DNA from: Caldalkalibacillus uzonensis
Lineage (GTDB): Bacteria > Bacillota > Bacilli > Caldalkalibacillales > Caldalkalibacillaceae
Assembly: GCF_030814135.1 (NCBI RefSeq)
Contig: NZ_JAUSUQ010000008.1
Location: 88,014-152,013 of the forward strand
Direction of reading: 5' to 3'
Length of the DNA stretch: 64,000 nt
In this document: positions 52,254-62,642 of the stretch, in pieces
Layout of the letters: each line of letters begins with the position of its first letter
How positions within the stretch are numbered: the first letter of the stretch is position 1
Notes under the pieces: model-generated
What the model was told of the DNA's origin: nothing
Database searches by the model: none
What the model saw: only the letters and a program-made list of their open reading frames with translations
Program-made: the position numbers and the translations under genes

Positions 52254-53291
52254 ATGAAAAGACTTATTATTGGCATTCTTTATTTAATGGGATTATTGAT
52301 TATTATAATAAGTGTTGCCCAATATACTATGCCAAAGAAGGTATGGGTTTCTACCCCGCTTTATTCTGCACAAGGCCAGGAAGAACCGACGGCTCTCGTT
52401 CATGCACTAGAAGGCCTCACTTATGCTGCTTATAATGGAGAGGAAAGTGAGCTAAACCAACTCGACGAAAAGAAACATGAAGTCCTTTTGGCGCAGCTTT
52501 CATATCTGGCAGATCACCAAGAACCTGAGGCATATTTAACAAGGGATGCTTTTTATGTGCTTTATGTTTACCGGCAGTGGTGGCAATGGTATGTGGACCT
52601 TGTCAAAGGCAGCGTGTCTGTGATAATCGAAGAAGAAACCGTACAACCGCGCAAAGTGTATCTGACGCAGACAGAAGTTATCAGTGAGCCAATAATCAGG
52701 GAAACCGATGGAAATGATTGTGAAGAAGGTAGGCAGCGGGGCATGTCAGCCATTGAAGTTCAAGGCCCTATCTTTAAAGTAGAATTTGATTCAGATTCTT
52801 ATGAACTGGTGCAAGAAAGCAAGCTCTCCTTGCAGGTGGAAGTTGAGGAGCAGTTGACCCTTAAATATGACCGGGGGAGTCTGTCTTTTACTTTGGCTGA
52901 ACGTTCCACTCAAGTGGTGATAAGTGAGGTCATGGCTGCTCTGTTTACAATTGATCCTGAGATTAAGCTGACCTATGGCACTGTTGAGCTCTGGAACAAT
53001 AGACTGGAGGACGAGCCTACTTTGGAGGTTTTCGACTTTATTCCGGCTGCTGCCGACGATATTGTGGGGAGGTATAAGTCAAGGGCAATTGTTCGAGATG
53101 TGAAAATGAAGGCTAAACATCAACAATATGACTATTCCATTTACGAGCCAGAAGGGAAGGGAACGGTTACTAGGGTCCCTGTCCATGAGGTGAGCAAACC
53201 TTTTTATGTGAAGCTTGAAAACCATTTTACCTATGATGAGCATGCCAGTGAATCCTTTTATTATACTTATTGGTTAAACTTAAAATACTGA
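52254..53291 (+). CDS. Membrane-anchored or exported protein of unknown function
   Basis: The 345-residue product has an N-terminal hydrophobic segment (LIIGILYLMGLLIIIISVA), a helical region with a Trp/Tyr-rich patch (VLYVYRQWWQWYVDLVKG) and then about 200 residues of alternating polar and hydrophobic residues that suggest beta-structure. I recognise no family. GGGAGA precedes the ATG. It lies between the terminator after yqxA and lepA, where B. subtilis has no such gene, so it looks like a lineage-specific insertion. The following 53292-53480 holds only an AT-rich segment with a possible -10 (TATAAT at 53409). Confidence 0.75.
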   Translation: MKRLIIGILYLMGLLIIIISVAQYTMPKKVWVSTPLYSAQGQEEPTALVHALEGLTYAAYNGEESELNQLDEKKHEVLLAQLSYLADHQEPEAYLTRDAFYVLYVYRQWWQWYVDLVKGSVSVIIEEETVQPRKVYLTQTEVISEPIIRETDGNDCEEGRQRGMSAIEVQGPIFKVEFDSDSYELVQESKLSLQVEVEEQLTLKYDRGSLSFTLAERSTQVVISEVMAALFTIDPEIKLTYGTVELWNNRLEDEPTLEVFDFIPAAADDIVGRYKSRAIVRDVKMKAKHQQYDYSIYEPEGKGTVTRVPVHEVSKPFYVKLENHFTYDEHASESFYYTYWLNLKY

Positions 53292-53480
53292 AATATACGC
53301 CTGGGCATTCTTGCTTGCATGGAACCCACAGTCTTATATATGGTTTCTGTTTTCATCTGTATCCTTTTTGACCTTTTCTCACCAGTTTTCTTTACCTAGC
53401 CCATCTGCTATAATCAAATTTAGTGCATAATAACTCCATTGTTCGACTTTTGATTCGCCAAATGTGTAGGAGTGAACATG

Positions 53481-55316
53481 ATGAACCATGAACAGCGCAA
53501 ACAACGGCAACAAAAAATCCGTAACTTCTCCATTATTGCTCATATTGACCACGGGAAATCCACACTGGCTGACCGCATTTTGGAGAAGACGGGGGCTTTA
53601 ACCGAACGAGAATTGCAGGAACAGTACCTGGATCAAATGGACCTGGAACGGGAACGGGGCATTACTATTAAATTAAATGCCGTCCGTTTGAACTATACAG
53701 CCAAAAGCGGAGAAGAATATATTTTTCATTTGATAGACACCCCTGGACACGTCGATTTCACTTATGAAGTGTCCCGCAGTCTGGCCGCTTGTGAAGGGGC
53801 GCTGCTGGTGGTGGATGCAGCCCAGGGGATTGAAGCCCAAACCCTGGCCAATGTGTATTTGGCTTTGGATAATGACCTGGAGATCCTGCCGGTGATTAAC
53901 AAAATCGACCTCCCCAGTGCTGAACCGGAGCGGGTCAAGCAAGAAATTGAAGATGTGATCGGCCTGGATGCCAGCGAGGCGGTACTGGCTTCGGCCAAGG
54001 AGGGCATTGGGATCGATGAGATACTGGAACAAATCGTGGAGAAAGTGCCTCCGCCGTCAGGTGATCCTGAGGCTCCCTTGAAAGCCCTTATTTTTGACTC
54101 GTTGTATGATCCTTACCGGGGAGTGATCACCTACATCCGTGTGGTGGACGGCGTGATCCGGCCGGGTATGAAGATCAAAATGATGGCCACTGGCAAAGTG
54201 TTTGAAGTGACTGAAGTGGGTACTTTTTGTCCCCATCCGGCCAAAGTGGAGGAGTTAACCGTCGGTGATGTGGGTTTTATGGCTGCCTCCATTAAAAGCG
54301 TGGGCGATACGCGGGTGGGTGACACCATTACGGATGCCAACAATCCGGCTCAAGAACCGCTGCCCGGTTACCGTAAAGTGAATCCGATGGTATTCTGCGG
54401 CATGTATCCGGTGGACTCCGCCGATTACAACAATTTGCGCGAGGCGTTGGAAAAACTGCAGTTAAACGACGCCTCTCTGCAGTGGGAAGCGGAATCATCC
54501 CAAGCTTTGGGCTTTGGCTTCCGCTGCGGATTCCTGGGTCTGTTGCACATGGAGATCATTCAGGAGCGGATTGAACGGGAGTTTAAGATTCCTCTCATCA
54601 CCACAGCTCCTAACGTCATCTACAAGGTGTACAAGACGGACGGGGAAGAGATCCGCATTGACAATCCCAGCTTAATGCCTGAACGGCAAAAGATTGACCG
54701 CATTGAAGAACCCTATGTGAAAGCAACGATTATGGTGCCTAATGAGTATGTGGGTGCTGTGATGGAATTGTGCCAGAAGAAAAGGGGCATTTTTAAAGAT
54801 ATGCAATACATGGACGAGAAGCGGGTCAACATTGAGTATGACATGCCGCTGGCTGAAATCGTCTATGATTTCTTTGACCAATTGAAATCCAGCACCAAAG
54901 GGTATGCTTCCTTTGATTATGAGTTATCCGGCTACAAACCGTCCGACCTGGTGAAGATGGACATTCTGATCAACGGGGAACGGGTGGATGCTTTGTCCGT
55001 CATTGTGCATCGCGACCAAGCTTATCACCGCGGCAAAGCGCTGGCGGAAAAGCTGAAGGAACTGATTCCCCGGCAAATGTTTGAGATTCCCATTCAGGCG
55101 GCTATCGGCCACAAAATCATCGCCCGGGAAACGATCCGGGCCCTGCGCAAAAATGTGCTGGCCAAGTGCTACGGCGGTGACGTAACCCGTAAACGGAAAC
55201 TGTTAGAGAAACAAAAAGAAGGTAAAAAGCGGATGAAAGCCGTCGGTAACGTGGAGATTCCCCAGGAAGCGTTTATGGCTGTGCTGCAAATGGATCAAGG
55301 CCAGGACAAAAAATAG
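53481..55316 (+). CDS. lepA: Elongation factor 4 (LepA)
   Basis: This ribosome-dependent GTPase of about 611 residues is thought to aid back-translocation or 30S assembly. The G domain has [32 protein letters not shown] and [10 protein letters not shown]. Domain II, the EF-G-like domains III and V, and the unique C-terminal domain ([27 protein letters not shown]) are complete. ATG at 53481 is chosen by SD spacing (AGGAG) and alignment with the B. subtilis N-terminus; ATG at 53478 is possible. Confidence 0.97.
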   Translation: MNHEQRKQRQQKIRNFSIIAHIDHGKSTLADRILEKTGALTERELQEQYLDQMDLERERGITIKLNAVRLNYTAKSGEEYIFHLIDTPGHVDFTYEVSRSLAACEGALLVVDAAQGIEAQTLANVYLALDNDLEILPVINKIDLPSAEPERVKQEIEDVIGLDASEAVLASAKEGIGIDEILEQIVEKVPPPSGDPEAPLKALIFDSLYDPYRGVITYIRVVDGVIRPGMKIKMMATGKVFEVTEVGTFCPHPAKVEELTVGDVGFMAASIKSVGDTRVGDTITDANNPAQEPLPGYRKVNPMVFCGMYPVDSADYNNLREALEKLQLNDASLQWEAESSQALGFGFRCGFLGLLHMEIIQERIEREFKIPLITTAPNVIYKVYKTDGEEIRIDNPSLMPERQKIDRIEEPYVKATIMVPNEYVGAVMELCQKKRGIFKDMQYMDEKRVNIEYDMPLAEIVYDFFDQLKSSTKGYASFDYELSGYKPSDLVKMDILINGERVDALSVIVHRDQAYHRGKALAEKLKELIPRQMFEIPIQAAIGHKIIARETIRALRKNVLAKCYGGDVTRKRKLLEKQKEGKKRMKAVGNVEIPQEAFMAVLQMDQGQDKK

Positions 55317-55376
55317 GCGCCGTCTCATATCTTCAGATACCTGGCACTTCTGGAACTGTAGTTTTTATCAATGAAT

Positions 55377-55420
55377 ACCTCTCTGTTTGCTCAAGAGACA
55401 GGGAGGTCTTTTCTCTTTTT
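55377..55420 (+). terminator. Terminator after lepA
   Basis: The arms ACCTCTCTGT and ACAGGGAGGT pair with one mismatch, followed by CTTTTCTCTTTTT. It excludes in-frame start codons for hemW in this stretch. Confidence 0.75.
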
Positions 55421-55445
55421 AAATAGGACGACCCAAAAGGTAGTG

Positions 55446-56594
55446 ATGAAAATGGCTCGGTCCGTATATATTCATATCCCCTTTTGCCAGCATATTTGCC
55501 CTTACTGTGACTTTAACAAATATGTTCTGAAGGGCCAGCCGGTATGGCATTATTTAGAGGCGTTGGTACAGGAGATGAACCTGACATTCGAACAACATCC
55601 TCCTCAGGAAATCCGGACCATCTTTGTAGGAGGAGGGACCCCAACCGCATTAAATCCGGAGCAAATGCGTTTTTTCCTGGAGGCAGTGGCCCGGTATGTG
55701 CAGCCACAGGCCCCTTGTGTTGAATTTACGGTGGAAGCCAATCCAGGTACAGTGAATGAGGACTTATTGCAAGTGATGAAGGAAGGGGGCGTCAACCGCC
55801 TTTCCTTTGGCGTCCAATCCTTTGACCGCGGGCTGCTTAAAAAACTGGGCCGGATCCATACGACTGAAGATGTCCATCAATCCCTGGCCCTGGCCAGAAA
55901 ACAGGGTTTTAACAATTTGTCAATCGATTTAATGTTTGGGTTGCCTGGCCAAAGCGTGGACATGTTCCGGGAAGATGTGGAACAAGCATTGAAGCTTGAT
56001 GTTCCTCATCTATCCGCTTACAGCTTAAAGATTGAGCCAGGCACCCACTTTCACCGTCTGCATGAGCAGAATAAGTTCCACCTCCCGCCAGAGGATGAAG
56101 AAGCGACTATGTATGAATTGTTAATTAAGCGTATGACAGAATCTGGTTATGCTCACTACGAGATCAGCAACTTTGCCTATACTGGTTATGAAAGCCGTCA
56201 TAACTTAACCTATTGGCGCAATGAGGAATACTATGGTTTGGGAGCAGGAGCCCACGGCTATGTACAAGGCGTGCGCCATGTGAATGCTGGTCCAGTTCAT
56301 GAATATATTGAAAAAGTAGCCAGAGAGGGACTGCCCCGTGTAGAAGTTCACCCTGTTTCCAAGCAGGAAGCGATGGAAGACATGATGATCATGGGTTTAA
56401 GGACAAAAGAAGGCGTCTCCAGGCTCGTATTCCGGGAGCGGTATGGGCTTAAGCTGGAAGACCACTTTGGGCGTCAATTGGACCAGCTACAGGCCAAAGG
56501 CCTGATCACGACCGACGGGGAACGATACTGGCTGACGGAAAAAGGTCTGTTCTTGGGCAATGAAGTGTTTGCCGCTTTCATCGGGATGCATTGA
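55446..56594 (+). CDS. hemW: Heme chaperone HemW (radical SAM)
   Basis: This radical SAM protein of about 382 residues has the cluster motif HIPFCQHICPYCDF (C-x3-C-x2-C), FVGGGTPTAL, RLSFGVQSFDRGLLKKLGR, and SIDLMFGLPGQ, with the HemW C-terminal domain (YWRNEEYYGLGAGAHGY). HemW carries heme to respiratory proteins; it was long annotated as a HemN-like coproporphyrinogen oxidase. ATG at 55446 follows AAAAGG and lies beyond the lepA terminator. The place between lepA and hrcA is standard. Confidence 0.94.
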   Translation: MKMARSVYIHIPFCQHICPYCDFNKYVLKGQPVWHYLEALVQEMNLTFEQHPPQEIRTIFVGGGTPTALNPEQMRFFLEAVARYVQPQAPCVEFTVEANPGTVNEDLLQVMKEGGVNRLSFGVQSFDRGLLKKLGRIHTTEDVHQSLALARKQGFNNLSIDLMFGLPGQSVDMFREDVEQALKLDVPHLSAYSLKIEPGTHFHRLHEQNKFHLPPEDEEATMYELLIKRMTESGYAHYEISNFAYTGYESRHNLTYWRNEEYYGLGAGAHGYVQGVRHVNAGPVHEYIEKVAREGLPRVEVHPVSKQEAMEDMMIMGLRTKEGVSRLVFRERYGLKLEDHFGRQLDQLQAKGLITTDGERYWLTEKGLFLGNEVFAAFIGMH

Positions 56595-56619
56595 CATTTA
56601 AGCGCCTGTTTGGTATGTT
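56591..56619 (+). promoter_or_regulatory. SigA promoter of the hrcA-dnaK operon
   Basis: TTGACA (56591-56596) and TATGTT (56614-56619) are separated by 17 bases. The -35 element directly overlaps the hemW stop region. Confidence 0.8.
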
Positions 56620-56629
56620 TTTATTAGTT

Positions 56630-56656
56630 TTAGCACTCATGTAAGCAGAGTGCTAA
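56630..56656. promoter_or_regulatory. CIRCE operator for HrcA
   Basis: TTAGCACTC-N9-GAGTGCTAA matches the CIRCE consensus exactly. It lies just after the predicted transcription start, so HrcA bound here would repress the whole heat-shock operon. Confidence 0.97.
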
Positions 56657-56672
56657 TAGGTGGTGAAACATC

Positions 56673-57713
56673 ATGTTAACAGAACGTCAGAAGCTGATTC
56701 TCCGCCTTGTGGTGGATGATTATGTCCGTTTGGCAGAACCGGTGGGTTCACGTACTATTGCCAAGCGGGAAGGTGTGAACTTTTCACCTGCCACGATCCG
56801 TAATGAGATGGCTGATTTGGAAGAAATGGGCTATTTAACCCAGCCCCATACATCAGCAGGCCGTATTCCATCCCATAAAGGTTATAGGTTCTATGTAGAT
56901 CACCTGATGGAGCCTGAGCAATTATCTGTGGATGTGATTCGCAAAATACGCCGCTTATACACGGAACGGTTTATGGAATTTGAACAGGTGATCCAGCAGA
57001 CAGCATCTGTTCTGTCCAAACTGACCAATTATACAGCCATTGTTTTGGGGCCTGAGTTTTTTGACGCTGCCTTGAAGCATATCCAGCTGGTGCCCATTTC
57101 CGAGGGTAGCGCAGTGGCCATTATTGTCACAGATACTGGGCATGTGGAGCACCGCACCTTGTCAGTACCGGATGAGATCTCTTTGACAGAAATGGAGAAA
57201 CTGGTCAACCTGCTCAATCATAAATTGAGAGGGGTGCCTCTCTATCAGTTCAGGGAACGCCTTTACTCTGAGATTGCACGGGAGTTGAAAAAGCATATCA
57301 AACAGTATGAAGCTGTCATGAAAGTGCTGGAGCAAACGCTGCTCGGTGATAAGGAGGACCGCGTCTTCTTAAAAGGCACCACTCATATCTTTTCCCAGCC
57401 TGAGTTCAGGGATGTGGAAAAGGTGCGGGAGTTGTTTGAACTTCTGGAGCAGCATGACCGTATTCAAGGTATTCTGGCTGCAACTAAGACCAAAACAGGG
57501 GTTCAGGTGCTGATCGGGCAGGAGAATCTGGATGAAGCCTTTGCCGATTGCAGCATTATTACGGCTTCATACTCCATCGGCGGAAAACCTGTGGGTTCTC
57601 TCAATATTTTGGGACCGACTCGCATGGAGTATAAAAAAGTGGTTTCCATTCTGCATTATTTGACGCAAGACCTGAGCTATTATCTTGATCGCTTGTATGA
57701 AAAAGGCTATTAG
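56673..57713 (+). CDS. hrcA: Heat-inducible repressor HrcA
   Basis: This 346-residue repressor binds CIRCE and needs GroEL to stay active. The N-terminal winged helix has LTERQKLILRLVVDDYV, EPVGSRTIAKREGVNFSPATIRNEMADLE and PHTSAGRIPSHKGYRFYVD. The rest is the HrcA dimerisation domain, with GGKPVGSLNILGPTRMEY near the end. It is the first gene of the operon and is autoregulated through CIRCE 17 bases upstream. Confidence 0.97.
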   Translation: MLTERQKLILRLVVDDYVRLAEPVGSRTIAKREGVNFSPATIRNEMADLEEMGYLTQPHTSAGRIPSHKGYRFYVDHLMEPEQLSVDVIRKIRRLYTERFMEFEQVIQQTASVLSKLTNYTAIVLGPEFFDAALKHIQLVPISEGSAVAIIVTDTGHVEHRTLSVPDEISLTEMEKLVNLLNHKLRGVPLYQFRERLYSEIARELKKHIKQYEAVMKVLEQTLLGDKEDRVFLKGTTHIFSQPEFRDVEKVRELFELLEQHDRIQGILAATKTKTGVQVLIGQENLDEAFADCSIITASYSIGGKPVGSLNILGPTRMEYKKVVSILHYLTQDLSYYLDRLYEKGY

Positions 57714-57748
57714 TGGAAACAAAAGAAAAAATAGACAGCTGGGTGTCA

Positions 57749-57774
57749 GGGGCTAAAGTGGTGACTTTAGCCCC
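57749..57774 (+). repeat. Stem-loop between hrcA and grpE
   Basis: The perfect 10-bp stem GGGGCTAAAG and CTTTAGCCCC has a six-base loop and no T tract. It may stabilise a processed grpE-dnaK mRNA or act as a weak attenuator. Confidence 0.7.
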
Positions 57775-57806
57775 TCTCCTGGGTCAATGAGAAGGAGGTG
57801 TCCGGC

Positions 57807-58412
57807 GTGACAGGCAAGGAGAACATCACGCCAACAGAACAAAAGCAGCAAGCGGAGGCAGAACAGCAAGCCCAACAGGAAGAGCATGCACATAGTGCTC
57901 AAGAAACGCCAGCTGACGAACAGTTGGAAGAAGGAACGAGTGAACTGTCCATGGAGGAATTAGAGGCTCAATTACAGGAGGCCCAGGAAAAAGCGGAAGA
58001 ATATTATCAGCGTTATTTGCGTGCTCAAGCCGATTTTGATAACTTCCGCAAACGGACCCGCAAAGAGAAAGAAGACCTGCAAAAGTACGCTGCTTTGCCT
58101 GTGATTGAGCAGTTGCTTCCCGTGTTGGATAATTTTGAACGGGCTTTGGCTGCCGGCCAATCCACCCAAGATGCCGAGTCCCTGATGAAAGGAGTGGAGA
58201 TGGTCTTCAAACAAGTACAGCAAGTGCTGACTGAACAGGGACTGGAGGAGATTGAAGCAGTGGGCAAACCCTTTGATCCTCACGTTCATGAAGCTGTGAT
58301 GCAAGTGGAAAGCGAGGACCATGACTCCGGCATCGTCGTGGAAGAATTACAAAAAGGATACAAGCTGAAAGACAAAGTGATCCGGCCTGCGATGGTTAAA
58401 GTCAGCCAATAA
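57807..58412 (+). CDS. grpE: Nucleotide exchange factor GrpE
   Basis: This protein of about 201 residues releases ADP from DnaK. It has a long Gln/Glu-rich N-terminal segment, a coiled-coil helix (EELEAQLQEAQEKAEEYYQRYLRAQADFDNFRKRTRKE) and the C-terminal beta domain (GVEMVFKQVQQVL, GKPFDPHVHEAVMQVES, LQKGYKLKDKVIRPAMVKVS). GTG at 57807 is eight bases from AAGGAGG; GTG at 57798 overlaps the SD. Confidence 0.95.
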   Translation: MTGKENITPTEQKQQAEAEQQAQQEEHAHSAQETPADEQLEEGTSELSMEELEAQLQEAQEKAEEYYQRYLRAQADFDNFRKRTRKEKEDLQKYAALPVIEQLLPVLDNFERALAAGQSTQDAESLMKGVEMVFKQVQQVLTEQGLEEIEAVGKPFDPHVHEAVMQVESEDHDSGIVVEELQKGYKLKDKVIRPAMVKVSQ

Positions 58413-58497
58413 CAGGACCGCTTCCCATATGCTCGAAGGGTTATCATAAATATCCCCAACATCAGTCAAAACATAGATACCAAAGGAGGAAGGAAAA

Positions 58498-60345
58498 ATG
58501 AGCAAAGTGATCGGAATTGACTTAGGGACAACCAACTCTTGTGTGGCTGTGATGGAAGGAGGCGAGCCCGTCGTTATCCCTAACGCAGAAGGAGGGCGCA
58601 CAACCCCGTCTGTGGTTGCTTTTAAAGATGATGAGCGCCTGATCGGTGAGGTGGCCAAACGGCAAGCCATCACCAATCCAGAAAAAACCGTGATCTCCAT
58701 CAAGCGTCACATGGGCAGCGATTACAAGGTGAACATTGATGGTAAAGAATATACGCCCCAAGAAATTTCAGCCATGATTTTGCAAAAGCTGAAAGCCGAT
58801 GCCGAGGCTTATCTCGGTGAAAAGGTAGAGAAAGCGGTTATTACCGTGCCAGCTTACTTCAACGACTCCCAGCGCCAGGCCACCAAGGATGCCGGCCGCA
58901 TCGCCGGTCTGGAGGTGCTGCGCATTGTTAACGAGCCGACCGCTGCAGCTCTTGCCTATGGATTGGAAAAAGAAGAAGACCAAACCATCCTGGTCTATGA
59001 CCTTGGTGGGGGAACGTTTGACGTCTCCATTCTGGAACTGGGCGACGGTTTCTTTGAAGTCAAAGCCACCAGCGGAGATAACCAGCTGGGTGGAGATGAC
59101 TTTGACCAGGTAATCATCGATTACCTGATTGACAAGTTCAAAAAAGATACTGGCATCGATCTTAGCCAGGATAAAATGGCTTTGCAGCGTTTAAAAGATG
59201 CAGCTGAAAAGGCCAAAAAAGATCTGTCCGGTGTCACCTCAACCACCATTTCACTGCCCTTTATCACAGCAGATGCCACCGGACCAAAACACCTGGAAGA
59301 AACGCTGACCCGGGCCAAGTTTGAAGAATTAAGCGAGCATCTGATAGAGCGGACACTGGGTCCTACCCGCCAGGCATTGAAAGATGCAGGTCTTGAGCCC
59401 AGCGATATTGACAAAGTGGTACTGGTTGGTGGATCTACCCGTATTCCGGCTGTTCAAGAAGCTATTAAAAAATTGACCGGCAAAGAGCCGCACAAAGGGA
59501 TTAACCCTGACGAAGTAGTGGCCTTGGGCGCTGCTGTTCAAGCCGGTGTGTTGACCGGTGATGTGAAAGACGTGGTCTTGCTGGACGTCACCCCCTTGTC
59601 TCTTGGTATCGAAACTTTGGGCGGGGTATTCACCAAGCTGATCGAACGCAACACCACCATTCCTACCAGCAAGTCCCAGATTTTCTCTACAGCTGCCGAT
59701 AACCAAACGGCTGTTGACATCCACGTTCTGCAAGGGGAGCGGGAAATGGCAGCAGACAACAAAACATTGGGCCGCTTCCAGTTGACCGATATTCCTCCTG
59801 CACCGCGCGGTGTGCCGCAAATAGAGGTCACTTTTGACATTGATGCCAATGGTATTGTCAACGTCTCGGCCAAAGATCTGGGAACAGGCAAGGAACAAAA
59901 AATCACCATCAAATCTTCCAGCGGATTGTCAGAAGAAGAGATTCAGCGCATGGTTAAAGAGGCCGAGGAAAATGCGGAGGCAGACAAGAAGAAACGTGAA
60001 GCGGCTGAAACCCGCAACGAGGCAGAAGCCTTAATCCACACCGTGGAGAAAACGTTAAAAGATCTGGGCGACAAAGTGGACCAAGCGGAAGTGGACAAAG
60101 CCAATGAAGCCAAAGACAAGCTGAAAAAGGCCCTGGATGGCAACAATATAGAGGAGATTAAAAAAGCGAAGGACGAGTTGCAGGAAGTGGTACAGCAGCT
60201 CTCTGTCAAACTGTATGAACAGGTTCAACAAGCGGCTCAGCAGGCCCAAGGTGAGGCTGGCAACCAGCAAGCTGGAGAGAAAAAAGAGCGGGATAATGTG
60301 GTTGATGCCGAATATGAAGATGTCAATGATAAAAAGAATGATTAA
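58498..60345 (+). CDS. dnaK: Hsp70 chaperone DnaK
   Basis: This 615-residue chaperone has the ATPase domain ([73 protein letters not shown]), the linker and substrate-binding domain ([38 protein letters not shown]), the helical lid and a Gln-rich tail. It works with GrpE and DnaJ. A terminator follows at 60386. AAAGGAGG precedes the ATG. Confidence 0.98.
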   Translation: MSKVIGIDLGTTNSCVAVMEGGEPVVIPNAEGGRTTPSVVAFKDDERLIGEVAKRQAITNPEKTVISIKRHMGSDYKVNIDGKEYTPQEISAMILQKLKADAEAYLGEKVEKAVITVPAYFNDSQRQATKDAGRIAGLEVLRIVNEPTAAALAYGLEKEEDQTILVYDLGGGTFDVSILELGDGFFEVKATSGDNQLGGDDFDQVIIDYLIDKFKKDTGIDLSQDKMALQRLKDAAEKAKKDLSGVTSTTISLPFITADATGPKHLEETLTRAKFEELSEHLIERTLGPTRQALKDAGLEPSDIDKVVLVGGSTRIPAVQEAIKKLTGKEPHKGINPDEVVALGAAVQAGVLTGDVKDVVLLDVTPLSLGIETLGGVFTKLIERNTTIPTSKSQIFSTAADNQTAVDIHVLQGEREMAADNKTLGRFQLTDIPPAPRGVPQIEVTFDIDANGIVNVSAKDLGTGKEQKITIKSSSGLSEEEIQRMVKEAEENAEADKKKREAAETRNEAEALIHTVEKTLKDLGDKVDQAEVDKANEAKDKLKKALDGNNIEEIKKAKDELQEVVQQLSVKLYEQVQQAAQQAQGEAGNQQAGEKKERDNVVDAEYEDVNDKKND

Positions 60346-60385
60346 CATTGGATCTGCTTAGTACCACCAGCAGACACACAAATTT

Positions 60386-60419
60386 AAAGTCAAAGCCGCA
60401 TACAGGCTTTGACTTTTTT
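60386..60419 (+). terminator. Terminator between dnaK and dnaJ
   Basis: The perfect 12-bp stem AAAGTCAAAGCC and GGCTTTGACTTT is followed by T6. It probably gives partial termination, reducing dnaJ relative to dnaK. Confidence 0.9.
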
Positions 60420-60436
60420 GCGCAACATGTTATGAT
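60409..60436 (+). promoter_or_regulatory. Possible internal promoter of dnaJ
   Basis: TTGACT (60409-60414, inside the right arm of the dnaK terminator) and TATGAT (60431-60436) are 16 bases apart. This would allow dnaJ transcription independent of CIRCE. Confidence 0.45.
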
Positions 60437-60473
60437 AAATTTTATGGATAAGAGTCGGGAGTGTGCATAACGC

Positions 60474-61610
60474 ATGAGCAAACGGGACTATTACGAGGTG
60501 CTTGGCGTCAGCAGGGATGCAAGTACGGATGAAATTAAAAAGGCATACCGCAAGCTGGCGCGCAAATACCATCCGGATGTGAACAAATCTCCAGATGCTG
60601 AACAAAAATTTAAAGAGGTTAAAGAGGCGTATGATGTGCTGAGTGACAGCCAAAAAAGGGCCCAGTATGATCAGTTCGGCCATGCCGGTGTGGGACAGGG
60701 CTCCCAGCAGGGCGGCGGCGGCTTTGGCGGTTTTGGTGGCCAGGACTTTGGCGGGTTTGAAGATATTTTTGATATGTTTTTCGGGGGAGGAAGCCGCCGC
60801 AATCCCAACGCTCCGAGACGGGGAGCAGATCTGGAATATACCTTGACCATTGATTTCACAGAAGCGGTTTTTGGGACGAAGAAGGAGATCCGCATCCCCA
60901 AAGAAGAGACATGTGACACCTGTCACGGTTCAGGAGCCAAACCGGGTACCAAGCCGGAAACCTGCTCTGTTTGCCATGGAACCGGCCAGCAAGAACAGGT
61001 GCAAAACACGCCGTTCGGCCGCATTGTCAATCGCCGTGTGTGTATGGCTTGTCAAGGGAAAGGGACCGTCATTCACCACAAATGTCCTACCTGCCGGGGA
61101 ACAGGGAAGGTTAAACGGCACAAAACCATTCCCGTTCATATTCCGCCTGGGGTGGATCATGGCACACAGGTACGCGTGGCCGGCCAAGGTGAGCCCGGCG
61201 TAAATGGAGGCCCTCCGGGAGACCTGTATATTCTGCTCAGGGTCAGAAAACATGAGTTCTTTGAACGGGACGGCCAGGATATCTACTGTGAAATGCCGAT
61301 CACCTTTGTGCAGGCTGCCCTGGGCGATGAGATTGAAGTGCCTACCCTGACCGGACGGGTGAAGCTGAAAATTCCGGCCGGAACCCAAAGCGGCACTTAT
61401 TTCCGCATCAGAGGCAAAGGGGTGCCGGCCAACCGGGGCAGAAGAGAAGGGGATCAGCATGTAAAGGTGAAGGTGGTTACACCCACTTCACTGACCGAGC
61501 GCCAGAAAGAATTACTCAGAGAGTTTGCGGCCATCAGTGGGGATCAAATACCGGAAGAACAATCGGAAGGTTTTTTTGAACGGGTGAAAAAAGCGATTCG
61601 AGGAGAATGA
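60474..61610 (+). CDS. dnaJ: Hsp40 co-chaperone DnaJ
   Basis: This 378-residue type I DnaJ has a J domain ([18 protein letters not shown] with the HPD loop), a Gly/Phe-rich region ([16 protein letters not shown]), a zinc domain with four repeats ([32 protein letters not shown]) and two substrate-binding C-terminal domains. It stimulates DnaK ATPase. The stop overlaps the upstream end of the prmA start region. Confidence 0.98.
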   Translation: MSKRDYYEVLGVSRDASTDEIKKAYRKLARKYHPDVNKSPDAEQKFKEVKEAYDVLSDSQKRAQYDQFGHAGVGQGSQQGGGGFGGFGGQDFGGFEDIFDMFFGGGSRRNPNAPRRGADLEYTLTIDFTEAVFGTKKEIRIPKEETCDTCHGSGAKPGTKPETCSVCHGTGQQEQVQNTPFGRIVNRRVCMACQGKGTVIHHKCPTCRGTGKVKRHKTIPVHIPPGVDHGTQVRVAGQGEPGVNGGPPGDLYILLRVRKHEFFERDGQDIYCEMPITFVQAALGDEIEVPTLTGRVKLKIPAGTQSGTYFRIRGKGVPANRGRREGDQHVKVKVVTPTSLTERQKELLREFAAISGDQIPEEQSEGFFERVKKAIRGE

Positions 61611-61612
61611 GC

Positions 61613-62566
61613 ATGACAAAATGGGCAGAAGTGAGTGTCCACACCACTCAGGAAGCGATTGAGGCGGTGGCCAACATTTTACATGAAGCCGGAGCAAGTG
61701 GGGTTGTCATTGAAGACGCGGAAGATTTACAGCGGCAGGCATGGCAGAAGCAGGCTGAAGGAGAGCAGTACCTGGTTGAACTCAACCCGGAAGATTATCC
61801 GGAAGAAGGGGTGATCCTGAAGGCCTATTTTCCCATGAACAGCTTTTTGGGTGAAACGGTGGAAGAAATTAAGACGGCCCTGAACAGTTTGTTGTTGCAT
61901 GACATCAAACTGGGCCGGGGAACCATTACCTTAACCGAAGTGCACGAAGAAGACTGGGCCCATGCTTGGAAAAAGTACTACAAACCTGTACGCATCTCAG
62001 ACAAAATCACCATCACCCCCACCTGGGAAGATTATCAGCCGGAAACAGAAGAGGAACAAGTGATTGAACTGGATCCGGGAATGGCTTTCGGCACCGGTAC
62101 TCATCCCACCACCGTTTTGTGCATTAGAGCGTTGGAAAAATATTTGCACCACGGTGACCAAGTGATTGATGTGGGCTGCGGTTCCGGCGTGCTCAGCATC
62201 GCTGCCGTCAAGCTGGGCGCGGAACAGGTGCTGGCCCTTGATATTGACGAGCTGGCTGTCAAGGTGAGCCGTGAAAACGTCAAGGTGAATGGCGTAGCCA
62301 GCCAGGTCAAAGTGAAACAAAATAATTTGCTCGATCACATTGATCAAGTGGCAGACATTATTGTGGCCAATATCCTCGCTGAGGTGATCCTGCGCTTCAT
62401 TACAGATGCTTATGACCGGCTCCGCCGCGGTGGCTATTTCATCACATCAGGGATTATCTCCCAGAAGAAACAAGAAGTAGAAGAGGCGCTGGTTTCCCAT
62501 GGATTTACCATTGTGGAAACAGTTTTCATGGAAGATTGGGTAGCGTTTATCGCCAAAAAAGAGTAA
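61613..62566 (+). CDS. prmA: Ribosomal protein L11 methyltransferase
   Basis: This protein of about 317 residues trimethylates L11. An N-terminal recognition domain (WAEVSVHTTQEAIEAVANILHEAGASGVVIED) is followed by a class I methyltransferase domain with LDPGMAFGTGTHPTT, VIDVGCGSGVLSIAAVKLGA, LALDIDELAV and IIVANILAEVI. ATG at 61613 is seven bases from AGGAG; the ATG at 61607, which overlaps the dnaJ stop, is too near the SD. It follows dnaJ as in B. subtilis. Confidence 0.96.
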   Translation: MTKWAEVSVHTTQEAIEAVANILHEAGASGVVIEDAEDLQRQAWQKQAEGEQYLVELNPEDYPEEGVILKAYFPMNSFLGETVEEIKTALNSLLLHDIKLGRGTITLTEVHEEDWAHAWKKYYKPVRISDKITITPTWEDYQPETEEEQVIELDPGMAFGTGTHPTTVLCIRALEKYLHHGDQVIDVGCGSGVLSIAAVKLGAEQVLALDIDELAVKVSRENVKVNGVASQVKVKQNNLLDHIDQVADIIVANILAEVILRFITDAYDRLRRGGYFITSGIISQKKQEVEEALVSHGFTIVETVFMEDWVAFIAKKE

Positions 62567-62642
62567 GATAGAAGCAGCCTGTTGACAAGACAGGACATTG
62601 ATAAAACGCCCGTTTTGATCATGTTGAACAAGGGGTATGGCT

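Noticed and set aside
55371..55445. Longer start for hemW
   Set aside because: It runs through the lepA terminator hairpin and has no SD; the radical SAM domain begins right after the ATG at 55446.
59329..59898. 189-codon minus-strand ORF inside dnaK
   Set aside because: Antisense open frames over dnaK are a common result of its codon bias; there is no SD and no family resemblance.
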